Shown here piece by piece: positions 53,254 through 61,957 of a DNA stretch of 64,000 nucleotides. Within the stretch, counting starts at the first letter, position 1, and the number at the start of each line of letters is the position of its first letter. This stretch comes from Micromonospora halotolerans (GTDB lineage: Bacteria > Actinomycetota > Actinomycetes > Mycobacteriales > Micromonosporaceae), in the NCBI RefSeq assembly GCF_032108445.1, contig NZ_CP134876.1, positions 6,076,001 through 6,140,000 on the forward strand. The letters run 5' to 3'. The notes under the pieces are model-generated. The model did no database searches, was not told where the DNA came from, and worked only from the letters and a program-made list of their open reading frames with translations. The position numbers and the translations under genes are program-made.

Positions 53254-53922
53254 TCAGCGGCTCGCCCACAGCAGACCTCTCTCGGTCAGCGTCCGCACAT
53301 CTGGGTGGTCGAGGTCCTCCAGCTTGTGGCCGATCGTCGAGACGAAGACCCTGCCCTTCCCCCACTGGCGGGTCCACACCGCGGGGCAGGTCAGCTCCTC
53401 CCGCCACGGCGTGTCGTCACGCACGCCGAACGTGGTCGTAGCGAGCACGTCGTTCAGCTCATCGGTGAGCACCCAGTACTGCTCGGTGTTCAGCGCCCAG
53501 CGGTCCAGGCCCTCGACGATCTGATGCCCGCGCCGCTCCGGCACGACGGTCACCTCGTACTCGACGAAGCCACCGGGATGCGCGGCCCACTGCCCGCCCG
53601 TGAGGTGTAGGTAGTCGGGCGAGCCGCGAAAGGAGTCACAGACGCCACCGTGCCAGCCGGCGAGACCGGTGCCGCCCGCGACCGCGGCGGACAGCCCGAG
53701 TACCTGTTCGTCGGTGGCGACGCCCTGGGTGTAGCACTGCACGACGAGATCGATCGCGGCGAGCTTCTCGCCGTCGGCGTACACCTCGGGGCTCTCGTGC
53801 ACCTCGACGGCGTAGCCGTGCTCCTCGAGGAACGGGATGAACCTCTCGGTCGCCGCGACCGGGCTGTGCCCCTCCCAGCCACCCCGGACGACCAGAGCCT
53901 GACGGGTGCGCCCACTGTCCAT
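53254..53922 (-). CDS. ThuA-like (trehalose utilisation) protein
   Basis: A 222-residue protein with the ThuA class-I GATase-like fold: ALVVRGGWEGHSP at the N-terminus, LVVQCYTQG, AGWHGGVCDSF and the C-terminal GKGRVFVSTIGHKLED. Start at 53922 behind AAGGAG. ThuA proteins accompany Gfo/Idh oxidoreductases in keto-sugar pathways such as trehalose via 3-keto-trehalose. First gene of a two-gene operon with a LacI operator 37 bases upstream. Confidence 0.85.
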   Translation of the reverse strand: MDSGRTRQALVVRGGWEGHSPVAATERFIPFLEEHGYAVEVHESPEVYADGEKLAAIDLVVQCYTQGVATDEQVLGLSAAVAGGTGLAGWHGGVCDSFRGSPDYLHLTGGQWAAHPGGFVEYEVTVVPERRGHQIVEGLDRWALNTEQYWVLTDELNDVLATTTFGVRDDTPWREELTCPAVWTRQWGKGRVFVSTIGHKLEDLDHPDVRTLTERGLLWASR

Positions 53923-53958
53923 GCTTCTCCTTGGTGTGAGGGTTCGATCGGCACGGTA

Positions 53959-53972
53959 GCCAATCGATTTGC
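53959..53972. promoter_or_regulatory. LacI operator 6 (ThuA-nucleoside hydrolase operon)
   Basis: GCCAATCGATTTGC, the reverse complement of the 35355/42433 sequence, 37 bases upstream of the ThuA start. It marks the right border of the regulon. Confidence 0.75.
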
Positions 53973-54486
53973 GAAACGCCAGAGGCCGGCAGTCAGTTGG
54001 TCGGCGCTCGCCCTCAGCGCGATGTTGCAGCACCCACATCAACGGCTGGGACCCCTTCGCTGAACCCGACTCGCGTCCGGCGTTGGCATGCCGGATCTAC
54101 CGCAGCAACGGCGCACTGTCAGGAGTACCGCCCATCGAGGCGCTGCGGCAGGCACTCAAGCGGGCTGCGGACGCAGCCCGGCGGTGACTTGCCAGCGTCA
54201 ACCAAGCCGTCCGGCAGCCCCGCACTCGATGAGACCAGGGCGCTCACCCCCGAACGCCCGCCGAGGACCCGTCCGATGCGCGCCAGACCAGCGGCCCCTG
54301 TTGGCATCTCGACGACGTCCGCGAGCCCGGACCTCCCCGACTACGGCTACTCCCGCCGTCTTATCCCGGCTGCGCACGCGTTCCTGTGCGCGCATCCCAA
54401 GGACCGGTTGGTCAGGGTGACTTGGGCAGCAGGTCGGGCAGGCCCGCCTGCTCGGACAGGCAGCCTGGATCTGGCAGAGCGAATCA
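53973..54486. other. Interval with no intact gene
   Basis: About 510 bases right of the sugar island. A plus-strand frame near 54040-54187 ends in PPIEALRQALKRAADAARR and may be a 3' scrap of a lost gene; it could not be identified. Nothing else is supported. Confidence 0.35.
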
Positions 54487-54840
54487 TCAGCAGCCGTCGC
54501 TGCAGCCGGCGGCGTCGCCGCCCGCTCCGGTCGCGGGCCGAAGCGCGGCGGCCGGGGAGCAGCAGGCGACGCCGAGCCAGGCTTCGCGGCCTTCCTTGAT
54601 GGCAACGGCGGCGATCACCAGTGCTGCGGCGCGGTCGGCCCACCACCAGCCGAACAGGGAGTTGACCGCCAACCGGACGAGCAGCACGGCCGACAGGTAA
54701 GTGCACAGCAGAGTCCGCTTGGAGTCCGCGACTGCGGACACGGAGCCCAGCTCTCGGCCCGCGCGACGCTGCGCAGCCGACAGCACCGACCGCCGGTCCG
54801 GCTGAGATCGGGAACCGGGAGGAGGCAACGCCCGTCTTAG
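54487..54840 (-). pseudogene. C-terminal remnant of a cation diffusion/cation transporter
   Basis: The frame reads VSAVADSKRTLLCTYLSAVLL, then FGWWWADRAAALVIAAVAIKEG and VACCSPAAAL. This is the last part of a CDF-like cation transporter: the fifth and sixth helices with the WWWAD segment and a terminal Cys-Cys. The upstream half is missing; the sequence before about 54840 belongs to the promoter of the divergent lipoprotein gene. Probably non-functional. Confidence 0.65.
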
Positions 54841-54879
54841 CGGTGACGGCCAATCAAAGACGGCACAGGAGGACTCTTG

Positions 54880-55455
54880 ATGCGGCGTGTGCTGGTCCTC
54901 GCGATTGTTGTAGGAGCGTTCGCCGGTACGGCGGGCTGCGCCCGCAGCACCACTGCGGTGCCCACGCCGGCCCTGGCGCCAGCCGGAGATGCACCGGCCG
55001 ATCTCCGCGAGGCCGAGATCTACATTCCGGTCCTGCAGCGATATCTCACCACGCCCACGGAAAACTCCTTTCCCGCGCGGACCTTCACGAAGATTTACGT
55101 GCTCGACCAGGCCCATCCGGACGCCGGAGATCCGCTGGGAAAGCATGAGCGAGGCACTGCCATAGCGCTGAATGCCCAACACCAGATCACGGCCGCCCTG
55201 GCGCAGGTGGCGCCGGTCGAGTTCATCGCCGACCGGAAAGCAGTAATCGAGACGAGGGACGGCTGCCCGCAGGTCAGGGACGGCGGCATCCTGATCACTC
55301 TCGGCACCGTCGACGGCGACGACAGCAAGGCGAAGGTCGCGATCAACGGGTTCGTCGCCTGCCTCGGCGCCACATGGCTGACCTATGCCCTACAGAGGGA
55401 CGCAGGCAGCGGGTGGCGGGTGACCGGCACGACCGGCTCAACGGGGATCGCCTGA
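54880..55455 (+). CDS. Hypothetical lipoprotein
   Basis: A 191-residue protein; ATG 54880 has a perfect AGGAGG 6 bases upstream. The signal LVLAIVVGAFAGTAGC gives a lipobox AGC with Cys20. The mature part (YIPVLQRYLTTPTENSF, VEFIADRKAVIE, GILITLGTVDGDD) resembles small actinobacterial surface proteins of unknown function. No partner genes. Confidence 0.8.
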   Translation: MRRVLVLAIVVGAFAGTAGCARSTTAVPTPALAPAGDAPADLREAEIYIPVLQRYLTTPTENSFPARTFTKIYVLDQAHPDAGDPLGKHERGTAIALNAQHQITAALAQVAPVEFIADRKAVIETRDGCPQVRDGGILITLGTVDGDDSKAKVAINGFVACLGATWLTYALQRDAGSGWRVTGTTGSTGIA

Positions 55456-55714
55456 CCGAAGGATCAAGTCGTCCACCGTGCACCGCCGGTGGCAGCACGC
55501 ACGCCGCCCGCACAACTCGATCGCTGCAGGCAATGGGAAGGGCGCCCCTCTCCGCGATCGCGGCGGTGCTCCCCCTTCTGCTGTTGAGTAGCCGACCTGG
55601 GCGTGAGCACGACCGGAGCGTTCTTCCCTCCAACGCCCGCTGCCTCAACGGCAGGGCCTCCTCGGACCGCCCCATACCCCCGCACAGTTGCGCGATTCTC
55701 CTATCGTGCGCGGT

Positions 55715-56161
55715 ATGGCGTACGAGCCGGTCATGGTGCCACCGAAGGACCCGCGTACAAGACGAACAGTGCTCATCGTCGTCGGTGTCATGGTCTCCCT
55801 CTGCTGCCTCGGTGGCGTCATCGGCGGCTCCGTACTGTGGAACCTGTCCCGGGAGGCCAGAGGGCCCGCGCATGAGAGTGTGGACACCTTCGCCGGGGCG
55901 ATGGTCGCGCGGGACTTCCCGGCGGCCTACGGACAACTCTGCAGCCAACTGCGGAACCGGCAGAGCCAGGCCGACTTCGTCCGCCAGCAATCCGAGCTGT
56001 TCACGTCCACCGGCTACGAGATCGTCGGCGTGAACATCACCAACAGCAACGGCCGGGTCCGCGGGCAGGCCGACGTGCGCTGGCTCTTGCCCAACGGTGC
56101 CAGCGGGACCCAGGTGCTCACCTTGGTCAAGGAAGACGGCGACTGGCGGGTCTGCGAGTGA
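55715..56161 (+). CDS. Membrane-anchored hypothetical protein (DUF4878-like)
   Basis: A 148-residue protein with a short proline-rich N-terminus, one membrane helix (TVLIVVGVMVSLCCLGGVIGG interrupted here for length near residues 18-37) and an outside domain with VDTFAGAMVARDFPAAYGQL and VLTLVKEDGDWRVC, similar to DUF4878/NTF2-like domains. ATG 55715 is chosen; a TATCGT -10-like box 12 bases upstream suggests a leaderless transcript. Function unknown. Confidence 0.75.
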   Translation: MAYEPVMVPPKDPRTRRTVLIVVGVMVSLCCLGGVIGGSVLWNLSREARGPAHESVDTFAGAMVARDFPAAYGQLCSQLRNRQSQADFVRQQSELFTSTGYEIVGVNITNSNGRVRGQADVRWLLPNGASGTQVLTLVKEDGDWRVCE

Positions 56162-56586
56162 CGGCGAGCCACCGACCCGCAGGCGAGAGCTGCTGAGCGG
56201 GCCTGCCGGCAATGTGCCGGCTAGCCACCTACGCCCCCGGTGGTCTGAGATGGCCCCTTGAGACCGGACACCTCGCCGTCCCTGGCCGCGTCGGTCAAGC
56301 ACCTAGCGGAGCGGCCTGGGCCGAGTCGTGGACGATGAGGAGCTCCTCGCCGCCTCCCTGCATCGCGAGGTCGCCGCCCGGGATGCCTGGCGGTGACGGG
56401 CGCATCCGGGCAGAGACGTTCCCGCCCGCAAATGGCCTGCAGCGTTCGACGTTGACCACCAACGCTCCCTGAAGCGGGAGACGATCGCCCACCTCGGCAC
56501 CCTCGACTTGGTGGCCGCGAAAAAGTACGCCGGCTGGTCCGGTCGAGGAGAGTTCCGGTGGGCCCTTTGGCGCACCCGTGCCACGA
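56162..56586. other. Interval with no supported gene
   Basis: About 425 bases. Open frames on both strands lack recognisable products and ribosome-binding sites. Confidence 0.4.
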
Positions 56587-56835
56587 TCAGGTCGCCCTTC
56601 CGGTCCCCCTCGAGCAGGCGCCCACCTCGTTGTCGGCGAAGGCGGTGACCACCGCGGTGCGGAGCCCGAAGCAGCGGGGCAGTCCCCGGGCGACGTTGTA
56701 TTCGCCGCCGCCCTCCCAGACCTGGAAGCTGCGGGTGGTGCGCACCCGCCCCTCAGCGGGGTCGAGGCGCAGCATGATCTCGCCGAGGGAGACGAGGTCG
56801 TACCGACAGTCGTCGGCGGGCCGGATCCGCAGCAT
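56587..56835 (-). pseudogene. N-terminal remnant of a PfkB-type 2-keto-3-deoxygluconate kinase
   Basis: About 82 codons starting MLRIRPAD at 56835 behind GGAGG. The sequence YDLVSLGEIMLRLDP followed by FQVWEGGGEYNVARGL is the N-terminal sugar-binding region of KDG kinases of the PfkB family; the frame leaves the family after FADNEVG and ends. The ATP-binding C-terminal two thirds are absent. Confidence 0.75.
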
Positions 56836-56836
56836 C

Positions 56837-56990
56837 TCACGCCTCCGACGCGGAACGGGCGGCCGCCACCGCGGCCGACGTACGGCGGGTGACCTCGTCC
56901 CAGCGGCCGGCGGCGCGTCGCGCGTCCGCGACGGCCAGGCCACCGGACGGCCTGACGCATCCTGCGGGGTGCGGGACATCGCCACGGGCG
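56837..56990 (-). pseudogene. Possible C-terminal remnant of KDPG aldolase (Eda)
   Basis: Just upstream of the kinase remnant another frame reads GGLAVADARRAAGRWDEVTRR and ends AAARSASEA, which resembles the last 40 residues of 2-keto-3-deoxy-6-phosphogluconate aldolases. The order aldolase then kinase is usual in hexuronate operons, so the two scraps are probably the scar of a deleted eda-kdgK pair. Identification of this short piece is tentative. Confidence 0.4.
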
Positions 56991-57037
56991 TCCGGCTGAC
57001 CGCGAGGCGCGCCCGCGCCGTCACCCCGAACGCACAA

Positions 57038-57634
57038 TCATTCCTCCCTGGTGGGACGTAACCCTTCGATGAGGAGTCCGACCAGGCGGCGCGCGTCGTA
57101 GCGCGGGTCGCGGCCCGCGCCGATGCAGAGATTGCCGACGCCGCGCATCAGTTCGTAGGCGTGCACCTCGGGGCGGACCTCGCCCGCCGCGGCGGCGGTC
57201 TCGAGCAGCCGGGCGCACACCGGGACGAGGCGGTTGAGGAAGTAGGCGTGCAGGGACTGGAAGGCGGCATCGTCGGACTGCAACGCCTCCGCCAGCCCGT
57301 GTTTGGTGACCAGGAAGTCGACGAACAGGTCGATCCATCGAGCCAGGGCGGCGTGCGGACTGCCGCCGCTCGCCAGCAGGGCCGGGCCGGCCTCGGCGCA
57401 GGCCTCGACCTGGTGCCGGTAGACCGCGACGACAAGATCAGCCCGCGTCGGGAAGTGGCGGTAGATCGTGCCGACACCGACACCCGCCTGGGCGGCGATG
57501 TCGCGCACGGGCACATCGACGCCGGAGGCGAGGAAGGCCGCGGCGGCCGCGTCGAGCAGGGTCTGCTCGTTACGTCGGGCGTCGGCGCGCTTGCGCGGGG
57601 CGGCCTTTCCCGCCGCGCTGTCTATGTCGGCCAC
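57038..57634 (-). CDS. TetR family transcriptional regulator
   Basis: A 198-residue repressor. The DNA-binding domain includes ARRNEQTLLDAAAAAFLASG, VRDIAAQAGVGVGTIYRHFPTR; the C-terminal domain is helical with the family pattern ARWIDLFVDFLVTKHGL. Start at 57634. It is divergent from an alpha/beta hydrolase gene; two almost identical 15-bp palindromes in the gap are very likely its operators. The ligand is probably a lipophilic compound handled by the hydrolase. Confidence 0.9.
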   Translation of the reverse strand: MADIDSAAGKAAPRKRADARRNEQTLLDAAAAAFLASGVDVPVRDIAAQAGVGVGTIYRHFPTRADLVVAVYRHQVEACAEAGPALLASGGSPHAALARWIDLFVDFLVTKHGLAEALQSDDAAFQSLHAYFLNRLVPVCARLLETAAAAGEVRPEVHAYELMRGVGNLCIGAGRDPRYDARRLVGLLIEGLRPTREE

Positions 57635-57667
57635 GGTGCTGTCGCCTCCGTCACACGTGTTGGTAAA

Positions 57668-57682
57668 CGGAACGGTGTTCCG
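57668..57682. promoter_or_regulatory. TetR operator 1
   Basis: CGGAACGGTGTTCCG, arms CGGAAC/GTTCCG, 34 bases upstream of the TetR start. Pairs with the copy at 57694-57708, centres 26 bp apart. Confidence 0.75.
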
Positions 57683-57693
57683 TATCGTCTTAA

Positions 57694-57708
57694 CGGAACG
57701 CTGTTCCG
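57694..57708. promoter_or_regulatory. TetR operator 2
   Basis: CGGAACGCTGTTCCG, differing from operator 1 only at one central base. Located 82 bases before the alpha/beta hydrolase start. Confidence 0.75.
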
Positions 57709-57789
57709 CTTGTTCATGATGTCAGGGCTGCAGCCCCATGTCCAAGCCGCGCGTCACCAACTCGGTTCACCCGTCAAGGAGAAACAGCC

Positions 57790-58701
57790 ATGTCCCACTC
57801 CGTTGAAGGCTCCGCCGCGTCCGCTCCGGTCGTCTCGGTCACGCCGGTCGTGCTGCCCGACCGAGGCCGCGGCCAGGACCTGCAGGTCAGGGTGTCCGCC
57901 CCGGCGACCGGATCGGACCTGCCCATCATCGTCTTCTCGCACGGCTTCGGCTGGTCGATGGACGGCTACGCCCCGCTTGTCGACTTCTGGGCCGCCCACG
58001 GCTTCGTGGTGGTCCAGCCCACACACCTCGACTCCAGGACCTTGGGCGTCACGCCCGACGATTCCCGCTACCCCGAGATCTGGCGCCTCCGCGTGGCGGA
58101 CCTCCGGCACGTCCTCGACGAACTCGATCTCATCGAGGCCGCCGTACCCGGTCTGCGGGGGCGCCTCGATCGAAGCCGCGTCGCCGCGGCCGGACACTCC
58201 TGGGGTGGCCAGACGGCGAGCATGCTGCTGGGTGCCCGGGTCCTCGACGCCGACGGCGTCCCCGGCGAAGACATGTCCGACCCGCGGGTCAAGGCCGGTG
58301 TGCTGCTGGCCACGACCGGCACCGGCGGAGCCGACCTGAGTCCGTTCGCCGCCGAGCATTTCCCCTTCATGAGCCCGAGCTTCTCGGACATGACCACGCC
58401 GGCCCTGGTGATCGCGGGCGACCGGGACGACTCGCCGCTGTCGGTCCGGGGACCGGACTGGTTCACCGACCCGTACCACCTGAGCCCCGGTCCCAAGAGC
58501 CTGCTCACTCTGTTCGGGGCGGAACATTCCCTCGGCGGAATCGCCGGCTACACCGTCACGGAGACGACCGACGAGAGCCCCGAACGCGTCGCCCTGATCC
58601 GGCGGCTCACCTGGGCCTACCTGCGCAGCACGCTCTACCCCACCGACACCGGTTGGGCCACGGCGAGCGCCGAAGGCCTGGGCCGCATCGAATCGAAGTA
58701 G
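57790..58701 (+). CDS. Alpha/beta hydrolase (chlorophyllase/dienelactone hydrolase-like)
   Basis: A 303-residue enzyme; ATG 57790 follows AAGGAG. No signal peptide. The oxyanion loop region VFSHGFGWSMDGY, the nucleophile elbow AGHSWGG (Ser137), an acidic residue in IAGDRDDS and the catalytic His in GAEHSLGG form a complete triad. It hydrolyses an ester or lactone. The TetR repressor divergent from it presumably responds to its substrate. A 12-bp-stem terminator follows. Confidence 0.88.
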   Translation: MSHSVEGSAASAPVVSVTPVVLPDRGRGQDLQVRVSAPATGSDLPIIVFSHGFGWSMDGYAPLVDFWAAHGFVVVQPTHLDSRTLGVTPDDSRYPEIWRLRVADLRHVLDELDLIEAAVPGLRGRLDRSRVAAAGHSWGGQTASMLLGARVLDADGVPGEDMSDPRVKAGVLLATTGTGGADLSPFAAEHFPFMSPSFSDMTTPALVIAGDRDDSPLSVRGPDWFTDPYHLSPGPKSLLTLFGAEHSLGGIAGYTVTETTDESPERVALIRRLTWAYLRSTLYPTDTGWATASAEGLGRIESK

Positions 58702-58711
58702 AACGAGCCCG

Positions 58712-58751
58712 CCGCGCCCCTCATCGGACCAGACGGCGGTGAGGGGCGCGG
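58712..58751 (+). terminator. Hairpin terminator after the alpha/beta hydrolase
   Basis: CCGCGCCCCTCA and TGAGGGGCGCGG form a perfect 12-bp stem with a 16-base loop, 10 bases after the stop codon. Confidence 0.75.
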
Positions 58752-59380
58752 ACCCCTCGTTGATCGACATTCGCCGTTGCGCTGAGCGCCGGTCGTGGCT
58801 GTCGGCGTCCTCTCGGGAGAGACTGCGGTCTCATTGTCGAACGCGGCACGACGACTGATTCCGGCATTCCTCACACCCGCAGCACCTCCACGTACGACTC
58901 CGGGGGGAATTACGACGGCCGTCCCGCCCCGGCGTCGGGCGGGCAGAACCCATCGCTGAACCGATAGCCGGTGACCGCCAACCGCCTCCGCTATCGGGTT
59001 TCAGTCGAGCAGGCCCGCGCGGGCTGCTTGCGGTTCCGCTCCGCCCGCATGCCGTGCGTGCGGAGCACCGGAAAGACGTCGTCCAGCATCCGTTCCAGGT
59101 CCGCCTGGTAGCGGGCCTGCTGCCGACCTGACAGCCGATCACCCGCAGCTCCTCAAGTAATGCTCAAATCCAGTTCGGCCGATCCTTCGATGCGACGGAC
59201 CTGCATACGCTCAACGCGCCCGGCTCTCTCATGGTCCTCCCCGACCCGTCATGGCGGCGTCCACCGTCGTACACGGGTAGACCTGCGCGAGCTCGGCGTG
59301 ACCGTCGCGGATGGATCGGCCTACCCGCAGCAGGCCGGCCCACCGCGTCAACCGCACGTCGCAAGCAGAAGGAGGGGAGA
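58752..59380. other. Interval with only a possible gene scrap
   Basis: About 630 bases. On the minus strand near 58995-59145 a frame reads SGRQQARYQADLERMLDDV and continues about 25 residues to a stop, resembling the end of an unknown protein; its upstream part is missing. Nothing else was recognised before the carboxypeptidase gene. Confidence 0.35.
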
Positions 59381-61858
59381 ATGAGACCCGTACAGCGACG
59401 CATCGCGCTTCTCGCGCTACCCGCCCTGGTGGGAAGCGTCCTCATGGCGACCGGGCCCGCGGGTGCGGACCCCGCCGGGTCGGCGGCCACGGCAGGCTCG
59501 GAACGATCCCGCCTCGAGGTTCCGGAGGCCGCACGCCTCGTACGCATCAAGCTGACCGGCGCCGACATGCTGGACAAGGTGGCCGCCGCCGGCTTCGACC
59601 TCGAACACGGTCTGAAGCGCGTGCCGACGGGCATCGAAGGCGAGGCGGTGGCGACCGCCGAGCAGGTCGCCGAACTCGAGGCGCTGGGCGTCGAGATCCT
59701 CGGCGACGGCGAGGGCTTCGTCTGGAGCGAGGAGGCCGACGGTGGCCTCCAGACCCTCCGCACGAAGGCCGTCCAGCCGCTCACCCACGAGGAGACGGTA
59801 CGGATCGCCCGTGCCGACTGGTTCACGACGAAGGGCCAGGGCTTCCTGTACGTCGAGGCGCGGACCACCGAAGGGGCGCAGACGAACCCGGTCGTCTCGA
59901 TGCAGCTCGAGAACGACTCGGGCCCGGACACCTCGTTCGGCTCCGCCCGGACGATGAGCCGGTTCGTCGATTCCGGGCAGTACATGTTCCACCGGAACCT
60001 GTTCAAGCTCGACGCGCGCCCGAGCCAGATCCGGGTCACGAGCTCGACGGGAGGCGTCGCCACCGGCTACGTCTCCAACTGGCTCGAGGACGGCGCGCCG
60101 CCGCTGACGGCGAACCCCGCCTACAAGTGGGACTTCGTCGACGGCTACCGGCACCCGCAGCAGCTGTTCAGCCGCGCTGAGGAGATCGCCCGCCAGTACC
60201 CGGACATCGCCGAGATCGTCTACCTGCCGAACAAGACGAACGGCTATCAGCGGAAGGCGCAGGCCACGATCGGCGGTACCGGGCAGAGTGCTGTCGTTGT
60301 CAGCTCGGCTGCCTGGGGCCACGAGGGCGGCAACGACATCACGGTCGAGTTCGTGGACCGGCCGGGGGCGAACCTCCCGCTCGGTGTCGAGGTTGCGGGC
60401 AAGGCGATCCGCGTCCTCCTTGCCAAGGACGCCTCCGGTGCGGCGGCGAGCACAGCCGCACAGGTGGCTGCGGCTCTGGAGAGCCAATCCCAGAGCCTGA
60501 TCGACCGGGCGCACCCGTACCGCACCAACGCGGGCACCGGCATCGTCGCGGCGACCTCCGGCCCGGTCGCGCTGACCGACTTCCTCGACCAGAAGCGCGT
60601 CGGCGCGCCGGAGGGCGAGGTGCCGCGCGGCCCGGCCACGATCCCCGTCCTGCGGATCGGCAAGCACCGCGACGGCAGGAACCCAGGTGTGCTGATCCAG
60701 GCGCAGGACCACGCCCGCGAATGGGTGCCCGCGACGACCAGCCTGGAGTCGGCCGAGCGTCTGGTGCACAACTACAGGTCCGACCGGGAGACCAAGAAGA
60801 TCGTCGACAACACCGACATCTTCTTCATCCTGTCCAACAACCCGGACGGGGCGAACTACAGCTTCTACAACTTCGCCTCACAGCGCCGGAACATGACGAA
60901 CCACTGCCCGGATGACAACGCCGATCCGGCCCGGCGCAACTCCTGGGGCGTCGACCTGAACCGGAACTACCGGGTCGGGTCGGCTCACGACGGCTACTCG
61001 GGCGGGTCGAACAGCTGCGTCAGCGACACCTACCAGGGCCCGGAGAAGCTGTCCGAGCCCGAGTCGAAGAACATCATCTGGCTGGTCGAGAAGTACTCGA
61101 ACATCAAGTTCATGATGTCGGTGCACTCCAACGGCGGCCAACTGTTCTGGCAGCCGGGCGCCTACATCGCGGACGGGCGCATCACCACGCCGCGTCCGCC
61201 CCTGGGCGACGAGGCGTTCTACTGGCAGTCGGCCGCCCGGATCCTGTCGCAGGTCAAGGCGCACCGGCAGACCGTCGTCACGCCGGAGAACGTCGGCGGC
61301 TCGTCGGACGTCCTCTACTCCTCCGCGGGCAACGTGCGCGAGGATCTCTACTACACCTACGGGATCTACGCCTTCGGCTGGGAGGTCGGCGGCTCGGTCT
61401 ACAACCCGGCCACGGGCAACTGGCAGGGCGGTTCGTTCCAACCGGCGTGGGTGGGTAACCCGGACCTCGTCAGCGGCCACTCCGAGACAATGGAGTACGC
61501 CAACGGCATCATGGAGATGTTCCGGATCGCGGCGGACTGGGGCAAGGACCACCAGAATCCGACGTCCCAGCTCGTTCCCGGCGGCGGGAAGTACACCGGG
61601 CCCGTCGACATGCGCTTCGAGACGAGCGAGCCAGCCACCATCTACTACACGACGGACGGCAGCCGGCCCACCCTCGAGTCGCCGCGCTACGCGGCGACCG
61701 AGTTCCGTGAGCCGGGGCAGGTGTTCCACGTGACCGAGACCACGACGTTCCACTGGTTCTCGGTCGACAGCGCCGGCAACATCGAGCAGAACTACGACCC
61801 GTCGAAGAACGACAAGCGCAACAACTACCGCACGGCGACGATCACGATCGCGCCGTAG
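59381..61858 (+). CDS. Secreted M14 zinc carboxypeptidase with inserted and C-terminal domains
   Basis: An 825-residue secreted enzyme; ATG 59381 is preceded by GGAGGGG. A signal peptide (ALLALPALVGSVLMATGPAGA) is followed by a propeptide-like region to about residue 245. The M14 domain has zinc ligands His444 and Glu447 in DHAREW, His582 in SVHSNG, substrate Arg/Asn in VDLNRNYR, and catalytic Glu668 in FGWEVG. It is interrupted at about residues 300-410 by an inserted domain (GHEGGNDITVEFVD, then a helix-rich part). The C-terminal 100 residues look like a chitobiase-type beta domain (YYTTDGSRPT). Likely digests extracellular peptides. Confidence 0.9.
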   Translation: MRPVQRRIALLALPALVGSVLMATGPAGADPAGSAATAGSERSRLEVPEAARLVRIKLTGADMLDKVAAAGFDLEHGLKRVPTGIEGEAVATAEQVAELEALGVEILGDGEGFVWSEEADGGLQTLRTKAVQPLTHEETVRIARADWFTTKGQGFLYVEARTTEGAQTNPVVSMQLENDSGPDTSFGSARTMSRFVDSGQYMFHRNLFKLDARPSQIRVTSSTGGVATGYVSNWLEDGAPPLTANPAYKWDFVDGYRHPQQLFSRAEEIARQYPDIAEIVYLPNKTNGYQRKAQATIGGTGQSAVVVSSAAWGHEGGNDITVEFVDRPGANLPLGVEVAGKAIRVLLAKDASGAAASTAAQVAAALESQSQSLIDRAHPYRTNAGTGIVAATSGPVALTDFLDQKRVGAPEGEVPRGPATIPVLRIGKHRDGRNPGVLIQAQDHAREWVPATTSLESAERLVHNYRSDRETKKIVDNTDIFFILSNNPDGANYSFYNFASQRRNMTNHCPDDNADPARRNSWGVDLNRNYRVGSAHDGYSGGSNSCVSDTYQGPEKLSEPESKNIIWLVEKYSNIKFMMSVHSNGGQLFWQPGAYIADGRITTPRPPLGDEAFYWQSAARILSQVKAHRQTVVTPENVGGSSDVLYSSAGNVREDLYYTYGIYAFGWEVGGSVYNPATGNWQGGSFQPAWVGNPDLVSGHSETMEYANGIMEMFRIAADWGKDHQNPTSQLVPGGGKYTGPVDMRFETSEPATIYYTTDGSRPTLESPRYAATEFREPGQVFHVTETTTFHWFSVDSAGNIEQNYDPSKNDKRNNYRTATITIAP

Positions 61859-61885
61859 TCGGGCGCCACGCCGCCCTCCGGTGAT

Positions 61886-61928
61886 CATTGCCTCGTCAGT
61901 GGGGGTTCCCTTCGCTGACGAGGCAATG
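61886..61928. terminator. Hairpin terminator after the carboxypeptidase
   Basis: CATTGCCTCGTCAG and CTGACGAGGCAATG form a perfect 14-bp stem with a 15-base loop, 27 bases after the stop codon. It also lies at the end of the minus-strand SnoaL remnant and may serve both. Confidence 0.8.
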
Positions 61929-61957
61929 GTCGGGGCCTGTGCTGATTCCGGAAACCC

